64,000 nucleotides of DNA, from positions 62,001-126,000 of the forward strand of contig NZ_RRYH01000002.1 in the NCBI RefSeq assembly GCF_004010155.1, given 5' to 3'. A program made the position numbers and the translations under genes. The DNA comes from Solirhodobacter olei. Its GTDB lineage: Bacteria > Pseudomonadota > Alphaproteobacteria > Rhodobacterales > Rhodobacteraceae. This document shows, piece after piece, positions 45,836 to 54,004 of this stretch. Under the pieces are notes generated by a model. It did no database searches. It was not told the DNA's origin and saw only the letters and a program-made list of their open reading frames with translations. The first letter of the stretch is position 1, and every line of letters starts with the position of its first letter.

Positions 45836-47653
45836 TTATCCCTTGTACCACCAGACATTGGGCATGAAGCCCGGCCAGTCGCCGTAGATCGGCAGCTTGT
45901 TCGGATAATGCAGCGTCTTTGCGTGGGCAAGATAGGAGCTGCGGCGATACCAGATCGGCACCACGTAGCGCCCTGCCATCAGCACCCGGTCCAGCGCCTT
46001 CGCCGCGGCGGTGAAATCCTCCTGGCTGGTGGAGCTGACCATCTTCGCGATCAGCGCGTCGATCGCCGGCTGGTCTGCCCCCATCAGGTTGCGCGTGCCC
46101 GGCGTCTTGGCGCCTTCAGAACCCCAGTAGAGCGTCTGCTCGTTGCCCGGCGAAAGCGACAGGGCCAGGGTATAGTTGGTCATGTCGAAATCGTATTTCA
46201 GCGTCCGCTGCACGTATTGCGCGGAATCGACCGAGGTGATGTGCATCGTCATCCCCAGCCGCTTCAGGGCAGAGGCATAGATCTGCGCGGCAGAGACCAT
46301 GTCCGCATCGCCCTGCGGCAGAAGCAGCTCGAAATCGAAGGCCTCACCCTTGGCATTGCGCAGAACACCCTGGTTATCGGCGTTCCAGCCGGCTTCCGAC
46401 AGCAGGTGCATCGCCGCGCGCAGGTTGCGGCGATTGGCCTCCGTCCCGTCGGAATTCGGCAGCGAATAACCCCCGATCGCGCCCGGGAACAGGCTCGCCT
46501 TGAACGGTTCCAGATCCGCCAGCACCCGGCCCTTGGCCGGCCCGTGATCCATCCCGAGATAGGAGTTCGAGTAATAGGAGGTGATCCGGGGCAGGGCGCC
46601 GCCGTTCAGCGTCCTGTTGACGAACTTGAAGTTGAAGGCGTCGATCATCGCCTGCCGCACCCGCCAGTCCGAAAACAGGGGCTTGCGGGTGTTCATCACG
46701 AAGCCCGCCATGCCGGAGGGCCGCTGGCTCGGGATCTCCGATTTCACCACGTCGCCGGAGCGGACGGCCGGGAAATCATAGGAATTCGCCCATTTAGCGG
46801 GGTTCCCCTCGCGGTAGATGTTCAGAAGGCCCGCCTTGAAGGCCTGGAAGGCCACGTTGCCGTCGCCGAAATACTCGTCCTTGATCTCGTTGAAGTTCCA
46901 CTGGCCGCGGTTGAAGGGCAGGTCCTTGCCCCACCAGTCGGGGTTCTTCTTGAAGGTGATCTCGCGCCCCGGGTCGACCTTGTCGACGACATAGGGGCCC
47001 GAGCCGATCGGCGGGGTCATCGAGGTGGCGGTGAAATCCTTGCCCGCCCATTGCGCCTTCTCCAGCACCGGGCGCAGCGCCATCAGCAAGGGCAGTTCCC
47101 GGTCCTTGATCTTGAAGGTGATCTTCAGCGAGCGCGGCCCGGTCTGCTCGATCCCCGAGACCTGGCGCCAGGCGGTGCGGTAGCGCTCGTCGCCCTCCGT
47201 CCCGACGGTCTTGAAGGACCAGATCACGTCCGCCACCGTCACCGGCTTGCCGTCGGAGAATCGGGCCTTCGGGTTCAGCGTGAATTCCACCCAGGAGCGG
47301 TCCGGCGGGGTGGTGATCGATTCGGCCAGAAGCCCGTAAAGCGTGAAGGGTTCATCGTAGCTGCGGCCCATCAGGCTCTCCACCGTCAGGGGGGAAAGCC
47401 AGTACGGCGCCCGGCCCTTGATGATGAAGGGATTGAGCGAATCGAAGCCGCCGACATCGCCCATCACCAGCGTGCCGCCCTTGGGCGCGTCGGGGTTGGC
47501 ATAGGGCAGGGACACAAAGTTCTGTGGCAGCGCCGGGGCGCCATACATAGCTATGCCATAGCTCGTGTCCGCGCCGGCCCATCCGGGCTGCAGCGCAAGG
47601 GCGAGGGCGAGCGCCGGAAAGACCCGGCCGGGGCGGAAACTCAGTGGCTTCAT
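45836..47653 (-). CDS. Oligopeptide/microcin C-type solute-binding protein (YejA-like)
   Basis: Family-5 binding protein of 605 residues with a signal peptide ending near GWAGA. The mature N-terminus (YGIAMYGAPALPQNFVSLPYANPDAPKGGTLVMG in pieces) and FDSLNPFIIKGRAP are characteristic of YejA, the binding protein of the YejABEF importer. ATG 47653 (AGGAATTG upstream) is chosen over 47737. No yejB, yejE or yejF lies beside it; the next gene is an entericidin. It must share permeases encoded elsewhere. Confidence 0.92.
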   Translation of the reverse strand: MKPLSFRPGRVFPALALALALQPGWAGADTSYGIAMYGAPALPQNFVSLPYANPDAPKGGTLVMGDVGGFDSLNPFIIKGRAPYWLSPLTVESLMGRSYDEPFTLYGLLAESITTPPDRSWVEFTLNPKARFSDGKPVTVADVIWSFKTVGTEGDERYRTAWRQVSGIEQTGPRSLKITFKIKDRELPLLMALRPVLEKAQWAGKDFTATSMTPPIGSGPYVVDKVDPGREITFKKNPDWWGKDLPFNRGQWNFNEIKDEYFGDGNVAFQAFKAGLLNIYREGNPAKWANSYDFPAVRSGDVVKSEIPSQRPSGMAGFVMNTRKPLFSDWRVRQAMIDAFNFKFVNRTLNGGALPRITSYYSNSYLGMDHGPAKGRVLADLEPFKASLFPGAIGGYSLPNSDGTEANRRNLRAAMHLLSEAGWNADNQGVLRNAKGEAFDFELLLPQGDADMVSAAQIYASALKRLGMTMHITSVDSAQYVQRTLKYDFDMTNYTLALSLSPGNEQTLYWGSEGAKTPGTRNLMGADQPAIDALIAKMVSSTSQEDFTAAAKALDRVLMAGRYVVPIWYRRSSYLAHAKTLHYPNKLPIYGDWPGFMPNVWWYKG

Positions 47654-47754
47654 CACGGCTACAATTCCTTTCGCCCTTGCCTGTCTGCTGCTTTGACTAA
47701 CCGCGCTTTCGTGGAAATTCAAACTTCTAGCTTCCATTCCCGATCAGTTGTGCG

Positions 47755-47842
47755 TATAAAAGGGGCACTGCTCGATAGGTTTCTTGCCTGTATGAAACCT
47801 GCCTCAATAACTGAACGCCCGCCTCGTGCGGGCGTTTTTTTT
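47755..47842 (+). ncRNA. Candidate small RNA with intrinsic terminator
   Basis: In a 310-base gap, a TATAAA -10-like box (47755-47760) is followed by AGGTTTC/GAAACCT (47777-47800, 7-bp stem, 10-nt loop), a short linker and a strong terminator: AACGCCCGC (47814-47822), loop CTCGT, GCGGGCGTT (47828-47836) and T to 47842. No plus-strand gene lies upstream to need a terminator. The expected RNA is about 75 nt. The -35 is poor. Not matched to a known family. Confidence 0.5.
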
Positions 47843-47963
47843 GGCCCGCTTTCCCGCCACTGTCGCGTCACGTCTCTGCGACCCGGGCTGGCAGCCACGG
47901 CTGGCGGTGGACATGTGATCTGCGTAGGCTCGCGCAGGCAGCCGTATCAGGAAAGGCAATTTC

Positions 47964-48737
47964 ATGACGCTCTCAGGAAGAACCGCAGTCATCACCGGAT
48001 CGAACTCCGGCATCGGGCTCGGGATCGCCCATGAACTGGCCAAGGCCGGGGCGGATGTCGTCCTCAACTCCTTCACCGACCGCGACGAGGATCACGAGCT
48101 CGCCGAATCACTCGGCCGGGAGCATGGCGTGAAGGCGCGTTACATCGCGGCCGACATGTCCAAGGGCGACGACTGCCGCGCCCTGATCGAGAAGGCCGGC
48201 CGCTGCGACATCCTGGTGAACAACGCGGGCATCCAATACGTCTCGAAGATCGAGGAGTTCCCGGTCGAGAAATGGAACGGGATCCTCGCGATCAACCTCT
48301 CCGCCTCGTTCCACACCATCGCCGCCGCGCTGCCGGGGATGCGCGAGGCCGGCTGGGGCCGGATCGTCAACATCGCCTCTGCCCACGGGCTGCGCGCCTC
48401 GCCCTTCAAGGCCGCCTATATCGCCGCCAAGCACGGTCTCGTGGGGCTGACGAAGACGGTCGCGCTGGAAACGGCAGAGGCCAAGATCACCTGCAACGCG
48501 ATCTGCCCGGGCTACGTGCTGACGCCCCTCGTCGAGGCGCAGATCCCCGACCAGATGAAGGCCCACAACATGGACCGCGAGACGGTGATCCGCGAGGTCA
48601 TGCTGGACCGCCAGCCCTCCAAGGAATTCGCCACGGTGGAGGAGATCGGCGGCACCGCGGTCTTCCTCTGCTCCGACGCGGCGGCGCAGATCACCGGCAC
48701 GACGATCTCCGTCGACGGCGGCTGGACCGCGATGTGA
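47964..48737 (+). CDS. bdhA: 3-hydroxybutyrate dehydrogenase
   Basis: NAD-dependent short-chain dehydrogenase that interconverts 3-hydroxybutyrate and acetoacetate in PHB turnover. The 257-residue protein has the cofactor motif TGSNSGIGLGIA (residues 11-22), NNAGIQYVSKIEEFP, the catalytic Ser in NIASAHG and Tyr-x3-Lys as YIAAK. The C-terminal ICPGYVLTPLVEAQIPDQMKAHN matches the family substrate region. GGAAAGGC precedes the ATG. No PHB polymer genes lie nearby. Confidence 0.93.
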   Translation: MTLSGRTAVITGSNSGIGLGIAHELAKAGADVVLNSFTDRDEDHELAESLGREHGVKARYIAADMSKGDDCRALIEKAGRCDILVNNAGIQYVSKIEEFPVEKWNGILAINLSASFHTIAAALPGMREAGWGRIVNIASAHGLRASPFKAAYIAAKHGLVGLTKTVALETAEAKITCNAICPGYVLTPLVEAQIPDQMKAHNMDRETVIREVMLDRQPSKEFATVEEIGGTAVFLCSDAAAQITGTTISVDGGWTAM

Positions 48738-48755
48738 AGCACGTCCGGGCGGCCC

Positions 48756-49385
48756 TCAGTGCAGGGCCGCCCAGGCGAATTCGGTGGTCACCAGGCTCGC
48801 CGCGATCGACCACATGATGACCGCGATCAGGAAATCGAGCACCCGCCAGGCCCGCCGGCTCTGCAGATAGGGCGCCACCAGCCGCGCGCCGTAGCCCAGC
48901 AGGGCGAAGAACGCGAAGGAGGCCGTCGTCGCCCCCGCCGCAAAGGCCGCCTTGGGCCAGATCCCCGTGAAATGCGTGGAAACCGCGCCCATCAGCGCCA
49001 GCGTGTCGAGGTAGACATGCGGGTTCAGCCACGTAAAGGCCAGCCCGGCCATCAACGTGGCCTTCAGCCCGCGCCCGTCGGTCTCGAGCGCCAGCGCCCC
49101 GTCGCCCCTCAGCGCGGCGCGGAAGCGCATGCCGCCATAGATCACCAGGAAGGCCGCGCCGACGGCGGAAAAGACCGCCGGCAGTTCCGGCACCAACCGC
49201 ATCATCGCCCCGAACCCGGCCACCCCGGCAGAGACGAGCACGGCGTCGGAACAGCCGAACAGCACGATCAGCGGCAGCACATGCCGGCGCATCAACCCCT
49301 GCCGCAGCATGAAGGCATTCTGCGCCCCGATCGCCATGATAAGGGAAAATCCTGTCGCGAAACCAGTTACATAGGCACCGAACAT
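48756..49385 (-). CDS. LysE/ArgO-family amino-acid exporter
   Basis: A 209-residue inner-membrane protein with about six helices. FSLIMAIGAQNAFMLRQGLMRRHVLPL near the N-terminus and AGLAFTWLNPHVYLDTLALMG in the middle are hallmark LysE/ArgO segments, so export of arginine or lysine is likely. ATG 49385 is chosen; an in-frame GTG lies directly before it. It converges with bdhA and is downstream of the DUF502 gene by 8 nt. Confidence 0.92.
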   Translation of the reverse strand: MFGAYVTGFATGFSLIMAIGAQNAFMLRQGLMRRHVLPLIVLFGCSDAVLVSAGVAGFGAMMRLVPELPAVFSAVGAAFLVIYGGMRFRAALRGDGALALETDGRGLKATLMAGLAFTWLNPHVYLDTLALMGAVSTHFTGIWPKAAFAAGATTASFAFFALLGYGARLVAPYLQSRRAWRVLDFLIAVIMWSIAASLVTTEFAWAALH

Positions 49386-49393
49386 CACCTGCC

Positions 49394-50146
49394 CTAAAGC
49401 TCCTCCTCGGACTTGGGCTCGGGGGCCTTGCCGCGCCGCCGCGCCGCCTCGCGTCCCCGCTCCTCAAGCTGCTGCCTCGGGGGTGGATAGACCAGCCCCG
49501 CCGAAATGATCAGTTTCGCGGCATCCTCGACGGTCATGTCGAGCATCACCACCTCGGAGGCCGGCAGGTAGAGGAGGAAGCCGGAGGTGGGGTTGGGTGT
49601 GGTCGGAAGGAAGACCGAAAGGATCTGCTCGTCCCCCGGCACCTTTTCCTGGATCTCGCCCTTTGCCGCGGTGGACACGAAGCCGATCGCCCAGATCCCC
49701 TTGCGAGGGTATTCGACGAGACAGGACTTCTCGAAGCTCTTCTCGGACTGGGCGAAGACGGTCTCGGCGATCTGCTTCACACCGCTGTAGACAGAGCGGA
49801 CGACCGGCATCCGGTCGACCAGCCGCTCGGCCCGGCGGATCACGGAGCGCCCGATCAGCCCCTTGGCCAGCCAGCCGACGACGACGGTGAAGACCAGGAA
49901 GATGATGACGCCCAGGCCCCGGATCGGCAGTTCGGCCCCCGGGCCGAAATACCGCCGCATGAAGACCTCGGGGCGATAGGAGTAGGGCACGAAGGGCAGC
50001 ACCCAGCTGTCGATCAGCCCGGTCACCGACCAGATCAGGTAAAGTGTCAGGGCGATCGGCAGGATCACCACCAGACCGGTCAGGAAATTGGCACGCAGCC
50101 GCGCGAGAATGCCGCGGCGATGGCTGTGATCCTGTTCGTCGCTCAT
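49394..50146 (-). CDS. DUF502 membrane protein
   Basis: A 250-residue protein of the DUF502 family, function unknown. Two N-terminal helices (NFLTGLVVILPIALTLYLIWSVTGLI and GLGVIIFLVFTVVVGWLAKGLIG) are followed by a cytoplasmic domain with VDRMPVVRSVYSGVKQIAETV and FLPTTPNPTSGFLLYLPASEV, the most conserved blocks. The C-terminal tail is strongly charged (Arg then Glu). It ends 8 nt before the exporter gene. Confidence 0.93.
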   Translation of the reverse strand: MSDEQDHSHRRGILARLRANFLTGLVVILPIALTLYLIWSVTGLIDSWVLPFVPYSYRPEVFMRRYFGPGAELPIRGLGVIIFLVFTVVVGWLAKGLIGRSVIRRAERLVDRMPVVRSVYSGVKQIAETVFAQSEKSFEKSCLVEYPRKGIWAIGFVSTAAKGEIQEKVPGDEQILSVFLPTTPNPTSGFLLYLPASEVVMLDMTVEDAAKLIISAGLVYPPPRQQLEERGREAARRRGKAPEPKSEEEL

Positions 50147-50227
50147 TCGACCGGCACCCCCGTGTCAGCGCGCGTCACGCTAAGGTGTTGATGGTAAGGA
50201 TGCAACTCCAGCGTGTTGCACCCGCTC

Positions 50228-51154
50228 TCAATCCGCGACCCCGGAGGGGATTGCAGCGGCGATGGCGACCGCGATCGCAGACGCCAGCCGGGCGTTGTTC
50301 AGCACCAGCGCGATATTGGCTTCCAGCGACCGACCCTCGGTCAGCTCGAAGATCCGCTGCAGCAGGAAGGGGGTGACGGCCTTCGCCGCGATCCCCTTTG
50401 CCTCGGCCTCCGCCAGGGCCTGTTCGATCACCGGGATCATCACCTCGCGGGCGATCTCGGCCTCGGCCGGGATCGGGTTGGCGATCAGCTGCCCGCCCGG
50501 CAGCCCCAGCCGCCCGCGCATCAGATGCGCCGCGGCGATCCCCGCCGCCGTGTCGATGCGCAAGGGCGCCGGCAGGCCGGAGCTGCGCGACCAGAAGGCC
50601 GGCAGCTCGTCCTGGCCGACCACGATCACCGGCACGCCCAGCGTCTCCAGCACCTCCAGCGTCTTCGGCAGATCAAGGATCGCCTTCGCGCCCGCCGCAA
50701 CCACCGAAACTGGCGTTTCCGAAAGCTCGCGCAGGTCGGCGGAGATGTCGAAGCTGCGCTCCGCCCCGCGATGGACACCGCCGATGCCGCCGGTGGCGAA
50801 GACCGCGATCCCCGCCAGATGCGCCGCGATCATCGTCGCCGCCACCGTCGTGGCCCCGGTCCCGCCCGAGGCCATGCAGGCCGCAAGGTCCGCGCGCGAG
50901 AGCTTCGCCACGCCCGAGGCCTGCCCCAGCGCCTCCAGCTCCGCGCCGGTCAGCCCCACGTGCAGCCGCCCGTCCAGCACCGCGATCGTGGCCGGCACCG
51001 CACCCGACGCGCGCACTTCCGCCTCCACGCTACGCGCAGTCTCGACATTCTGCGGCCAGGGCATACCGTGGGTGATGATCGTCGATTCCAGCGCGACCAG
51101 CGGCGCGCCGTTGGCACGGGCCTCCTTCACCTCGGGGGAATATCGAATGTCCAT
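50228..51154 (-). CDS. psuG: Pseudouridine-5'-phosphate glycosidase
   Basis: Splits pseudouridine 5'-phosphate into uracil and ribose 5-phosphate. The 308 residues start at ATG 51154, and the conserved ALESTIITHGMPWPQNVETA block follows at residues 22-41. Further family segments are ASGGTGATTVAATM, FATGGIGGVHRG and the phosphate-binding region around VSVVAAGAKAILD. The longer frame to 51490 overlaps other genes. Its likely partner kinase lies 0.85 kb upstream on the same strand, but two plus-strand genes stand between them. Confidence 0.95.
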   Translation of the reverse strand: MDIRYSPEVKEARANGAPLVALESTIITHGMPWPQNVETARSVEAEVRASGAVPATIAVLDGRLHVGLTGAELEALGQASGVAKLSRADLAACMASGGTGATTVAATMIAAHLAGIAVFATGGIGGVHRGAERSFDISADLRELSETPVSVVAAGAKAILDLPKTLEVLETLGVPVIVVGQDELPAFWSRSSGLPAPLRIDTAAGIAAAHLMRGRLGLPGGQLIANPIPAEAEIAREVMIPVIEQALAEAEAKGIAAKAVTPFLLQRIFELTEGRSLEANIALVLNNARLASAIAVAIAAAIPSGVAD

Positions 51155-51277
51155 GCCTGCCTCGTGGTTTCTCGAACGTGTCCCGCATATCCCAAGCGGC
51201 GAACTGCTGCGCAAGGGGTGGGGTTTTCGCAATCCTTGCCTAAGTAAGTACCGATGAAGAAGAAAAGGAGATCTCAG

Positions 51278-51556
51278 ATGGCAGATGGCAGCAAAGCCGC
51301 CGACAGCCCGGATCTCAGCGCCGAGATCGCGACGCTCCGCAAGGAGATCGAGGCGCTGGCCGGCACCGTCTCCCGCATCGGCCGCGCCGGTGCGGCCACC
51401 GCGCGCGGCGCGGCGGAAGGCCGGATTCACGAGGGCGCCGAGGCGATCGGCGGGGTGGAGGAGAAGATCCTCGCCCAGACCAGGGATCACCCCTGGCGCG
51501 TCCTCGGTCTCGCGGCCCTCGGCGGGCTGGTCCTGGGCCTCGTGCTGCGGCGCTGA
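51278..51556 (+). CDS. DUF883/ElaB-like small membrane-anchored protein
   Basis: A 92-residue protein: a soluble helical part (SAEIATLRKEIEALAGTVSRIGRAGAA) and one C-terminal glycine-zipper helix (WRVLGLAALGGLVLGLVLRR). This is the pattern of ElaB/YqjD/DUF883 proteins, which anchor to the inner membrane and, in E. coli, associate with ribosomes in stationary phase. AAAGGAGA precedes ATG 51278. It is followed 5 nt later by a holin-like membrane protein, probably one operon. Confidence 0.8.
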   Translation: MADGSKAADSPDLSAEIATLRKEIEALAGTVSRIGRAGAATARGAAEGRIHEGAEAIGGVEEKILAQTRDHPWRVLGLAALGGLVLGLVLRR

Positions 51557-51561
51557 GCGGC

Positions 51562-51996
51562 ATGAAGGCGCTCTGGCGGATCCTGCGCGCCGGCCTCGGC
51601 GCGGAGCTTGACCTCTGGCGCGGGCATGCCCGGCGCCGGATGGGGCTTCTGATCGCGGCTGCAGCCTTCGCGGCGCTGGCCCTCGGGCTGGCGATCGCCT
51701 TGGGGATCTATGCGCTGGCGCTCTGGCTCGGCCCCGCCGGCGCGCTTGCCGTTGCGCTGGCGGTCTCGATCCTGATCTGCCTGATCCTTCTGATCGCGCT
51801 GAAGCTGGAGGCCCGCGGCCATGCTCGCCGCGTCGCCCTTCGCGCCGCAGAGCGGCGCCGCACGATCGACGCGGCGATCCTCAGCCTGCTGCCCTCGCTG
51901 CGCGGCTCGACGCCGGCGCTTTTCGTGGGTCTCGCGGTTCTCGCGCTGACGCTGCTTACCGGCCCGTCCCGCAAGGACGATGACGACGACGCATAG
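51562..51996 (+). CDS. Phage-holin-3_6/YqjE-like membrane protein
   Basis: A 144-residue protein with two tight hydrophobic helices (LLIAAAAFAALALGLAIALGIYALAL and GALAVALAVSILICLILLIAL), an Arg-rich cytoplasmic segment, a third hydrophobic stretch (ALFVGLAVLALTLL) and a terminal DDDDDA tail. Pairing with an ElaB/YqjD-like gene parallels E. coli yqjD-yqjE. The 'holin' label is structural; there is no phage gene nearby. Function unknown. Confidence 0.72.
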   Translation: MKALWRILRAGLGAELDLWRGHARRRMGLLIAAAAFAALALGLAIALGIYALALWLGPAGALAVALAVSILICLILLIALKLEARGHARRVALRAAERRRTIDAAILSLLPSLRGSTPALFVGLAVLALTLLTGPSRKDDDDDA

Positions 51997-51999
51997 GCC

Positions 52000-52899
52000 T
52001 CAGCCGGTATCGCCCGAGATGTGATCCGCCGCCGCGGCCAGCGCCGCGTCAAGCGCCTCCTCCGGCCCCGCGCCACGCAGTTCGGCCACGACATGGGCGG
52101 CCATGAACGTGTCGCCCGCGCCGGTCACCCGCGTCACCATCACCGGCGGCGGCGCCTTGACGGTGATCCCGCGGGCGGAGCCTTCCGCGCAGGGCCGCCC
52201 GCCATCGGTGACCAGCACCCGCGCCGCGCCCCGTGCCAACAGCTCCTGTGTGGCGGCGGCGGCCTCGGCGAACCGGGTCTGGCACAGGATCCCGGCCTCC
52301 TCCAGATTGACGTAGAGCACCGCGCGCGGATGCCCGATCAGCGGCCTCAGCCGCTCCGCCTTGCCGGGGGAGGCCGGCGCGATCCGAAGGTCGGCCGCGG
52401 CGAAAAGCGGGCTCTCCGCGATCTCGGCCAGAAGCGTGACCGTCAGGTTCCCGTCCAGCGCCACCGGCCCGGCCCAGGGCGCGCCCGCGCTGCCCAGCCG
52501 CCCGTCTTCCAGGGGCGCCAGGATCCGTGCGCCCGCCGCCTCCAGCGAATGCGCGTCCGCGACCGCGGCGATCAGCCCGTTCGCGCCCTCGACGGCCATG
52601 TAGCGGTCGGTCGGCAGGTCGGCAGAGCGGTAGACGTGATCCGTCACCAGCCCCAGATGCCGGCAGGCCGCGATCAGTTCCTCGCCCTCCGCATCCCGGC
52701 CGACCACAGTCAGAAGCCCCGGACGCAGCCCGAAGCGCGCCAGCGTCATCGCGATATTCATCGCCACGCCCCCCGGCAGCCGCTCGATCCGGCCCGGCAC
52801 GTCGGACCCGACATGCATGTGAAACGGTGCCCGGCCGATGATGTCCCACAGGACGGAGCCGATGCAGAGGATGTCGGGCAGGGCAGGGGTCTCGCTCAT
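52000..52899 (-). CDS. psuK: PfkB-family kinase, probable pseudouridine kinase
   Basis: Ribokinase-fold sugar kinase of 299 residues. The N-terminus ILCIGSVLWDIIGRA and GGVAMNIAMTLARFGLRPGLLTVVGRD carry the PfkB substrate site. The C-terminal signature VTRVTGAGDTFMAAHV contains the catalytic Asp. Assignment as pseudouridine kinase rests mainly on the nearby psuG and on the IGS-x-x-W-D start seen in PsuK proteins; other nucleoside or sugar substrates remain possible. CAGAGGAAAGCG precedes ATG 52899. Confidence 0.82.
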   Translation of the reverse strand: MSETPALPDILCIGSVLWDIIGRAPFHMHVGSDVPGRIERLPGGVAMNIAMTLARFGLRPGLLTVVGRDAEGEELIAACRHLGLVTDHVYRSADLPTDRYMAVEGANGLIAAVADAHSLEAAGARILAPLEDGRLGSAGAPWAGPVALDGNLTVTLLAEIAESPLFAAADLRIAPASPGKAERLRPLIGHPRAVLYVNLEEAGILCQTRFAEAAAATQELLARGAARVLVTDGGRPCAEGSARGITVKAPPPVMVTRVTGAGDTFMAAHVVAELRGAGPEEALDAALAAAADHISGDTG

Positions 52900-52978
52900 C
52901 GCTTTCCTCTGCCCCGGCGCGGGGGCCTCTGGCAAGAGGGCACGGCTTCCCAGGCTCCGCGCCCCCGGCGTCTTCCTG

Positions 52979-53002
52979 CCCCGGATACTCCCGCCACAGG
53001 CG
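52979..53002. repeat. Dispersed intergenic repeat, copy c
   Basis: CCCCGGATACTCCCGCC, preceded by TTCCTG, aligns with copy a at 21935-21964 with few differences. It lies in the divergent gap between psuK and rpsB. Confidence 0.5.
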
Positions 53003-53061
53003 CAACGGCGGCGGGGGCTTGCAAAGCGCCCCGGTCCGCTATAGACGGCGCTCACTTCACA

Positions 53062-53140
53062 GGCGGGGCTGGGCCCGAGCGGGAGAAATCCCCGAAGGTC
53101 CGCCGGTTGTGCCGGAGCGATCCGGTATCAAAACCCCGCC
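53062..53140 (+). promoter_or_regulatory. rpsB leader: Structured leader of rpsB
   Basis: GGCGGGG (53062-53068) can pair with CCCCGCC (53134-53140), enclosing smaller hairpins such as CGGG-AGAAAT-CCCG and CCGG-dyads. The domain ends 27 nt before the rpsB start, leaving the ribosome site AAAGGA free. Autoregulation by S2 through its leader is known in gammaproteobacteria; here it is inferred from structure and position only. Confidence 0.35.
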
Positions 53141-53167
53141 GAGGCGCAAACCGGAAAGGACATGGAC

Positions 53168-53923
53168 ATGGCGCTCCCCGAATTCTCGATGCGTCAGCTC
53201 TTGGAAGCTGGCGTTCACTACGGCCACCAGACGCAGCGCTGGAACCCGCGCATGGCGGAGTTCATCTACGGCGACCGCAACGGCATCCACATCGTCGACC
53301 TGACCCAGACGGTGCCGATGCTCGACGCCGCGCTGAACGTGATCCGCGAGACCGTCGCCAAGGGTGGCCGCGTTCTCTTCGTCGGCACCAAGCGTCAGGC
53401 CCAGAAGCCGATCGCTGACGCCGCCGAGAAATGCGCGCAGTACTACATGAACCACCGCTGGCTCGGTGGCACGCTGACCAACTGGCAGACCGTCTCGAAG
53501 TCGATCCAGCGCCTGAAGAACCTCGACGAGGTCCTGGGCGCCGGCGCCGAGGGGCTGACCAAGAAGGAACGCCTCGGCATGGAACGCGAGCAGGCGAAGC
53601 TGCAGTCCTCGCTCGGCGGGATCCGCGAGATGGGCGGCGTGCCGGACCTTCTGTTCGTCATCGACGTGAACAAGGAAGACCTGGCGATCCTCGAAGCCAA
53701 GAAGCTTGGCATCCCGGTCGTCGCCGTGGTCGACACCAACTGCTCGCCCAAGGGCGTTGACTACGTCATCCCGGGCAACGACGACGCGGCCCGCGCCATT
53801 GCGCTCTACTGCGATCTGGTCTCCCGCGCCGCGCTCGACGGGATGTCGGCCCAGCTCGGCGCCGCCGGCGTCGATCTCGGCGCCCTGGAAGAGGCCCCCG
53901 AGGAAGACGCGGCAGAGGCCTGA
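53168..53923 (+). CDS. rpsB: 30S ribosomal protein S2
   Basis: Structural protein of the small ribosomal subunit, 251 residues. The start [20 protein letters not shown] and [29 protein letters not shown] are unmistakable, as is [29 protein letters not shown] toward the C-terminus. The second ATG (53168) is chosen because AAAGGA lies 7 nt before it. The C-terminal tail is acidic ([11 protein letters not shown]), common in alphaproteobacteria. It is followed by tsf. Confidence 0.98.
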   Translation: MALPEFSMRQLLEAGVHYGHQTQRWNPRMAEFIYGDRNGIHIVDLTQTVPMLDAALNVIRETVAKGGRVLFVGTKRQAQKPIADAAEKCAQYYMNHRWLGGTLTNWQTVSKSIQRLKNLDEVLGAGAEGLTKKERLGMEREQAKLQSSLGGIREMGGVPDLLFVIDVNKEDLAILEAKKLGIPVVAVVDTNCSPKGVDYVIPGNDDAARAIALYCDLVSRAALDGMSAQLGAAGVDLGALEEAPEEDAAEA

Positions 53924-53947
53924 GGCCCCCCGTCATCGTCATGTGAC

Positions 53948-53971
53948 CGGGCGGGGTGATAACCCCGCCCG
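53948..53971 (+). other. Strong hairpin between rpsB and tsf
   Basis: CGGGCGGGGT-GATA-ACCCCGCCCG is a perfect 10-bp stem with a 4-nt loop and no T-run. Such an element fits transcript attenuation or processing that sets the S2 to EF-Ts ratio, as a partial terminator does in E. coli. Confidence 0.7.
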
Positions 53972-54004
53972 CAATACTCATTCGAGAACCTTAGGAGATC
54001 CGTG

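Noticed and set aside
51562-51996. Prophage holin
   Set aside because: Only the helix pattern resembles holins; there are no phage genes, and pairing with a YqjD-like gene points to YqjE-type proteins.
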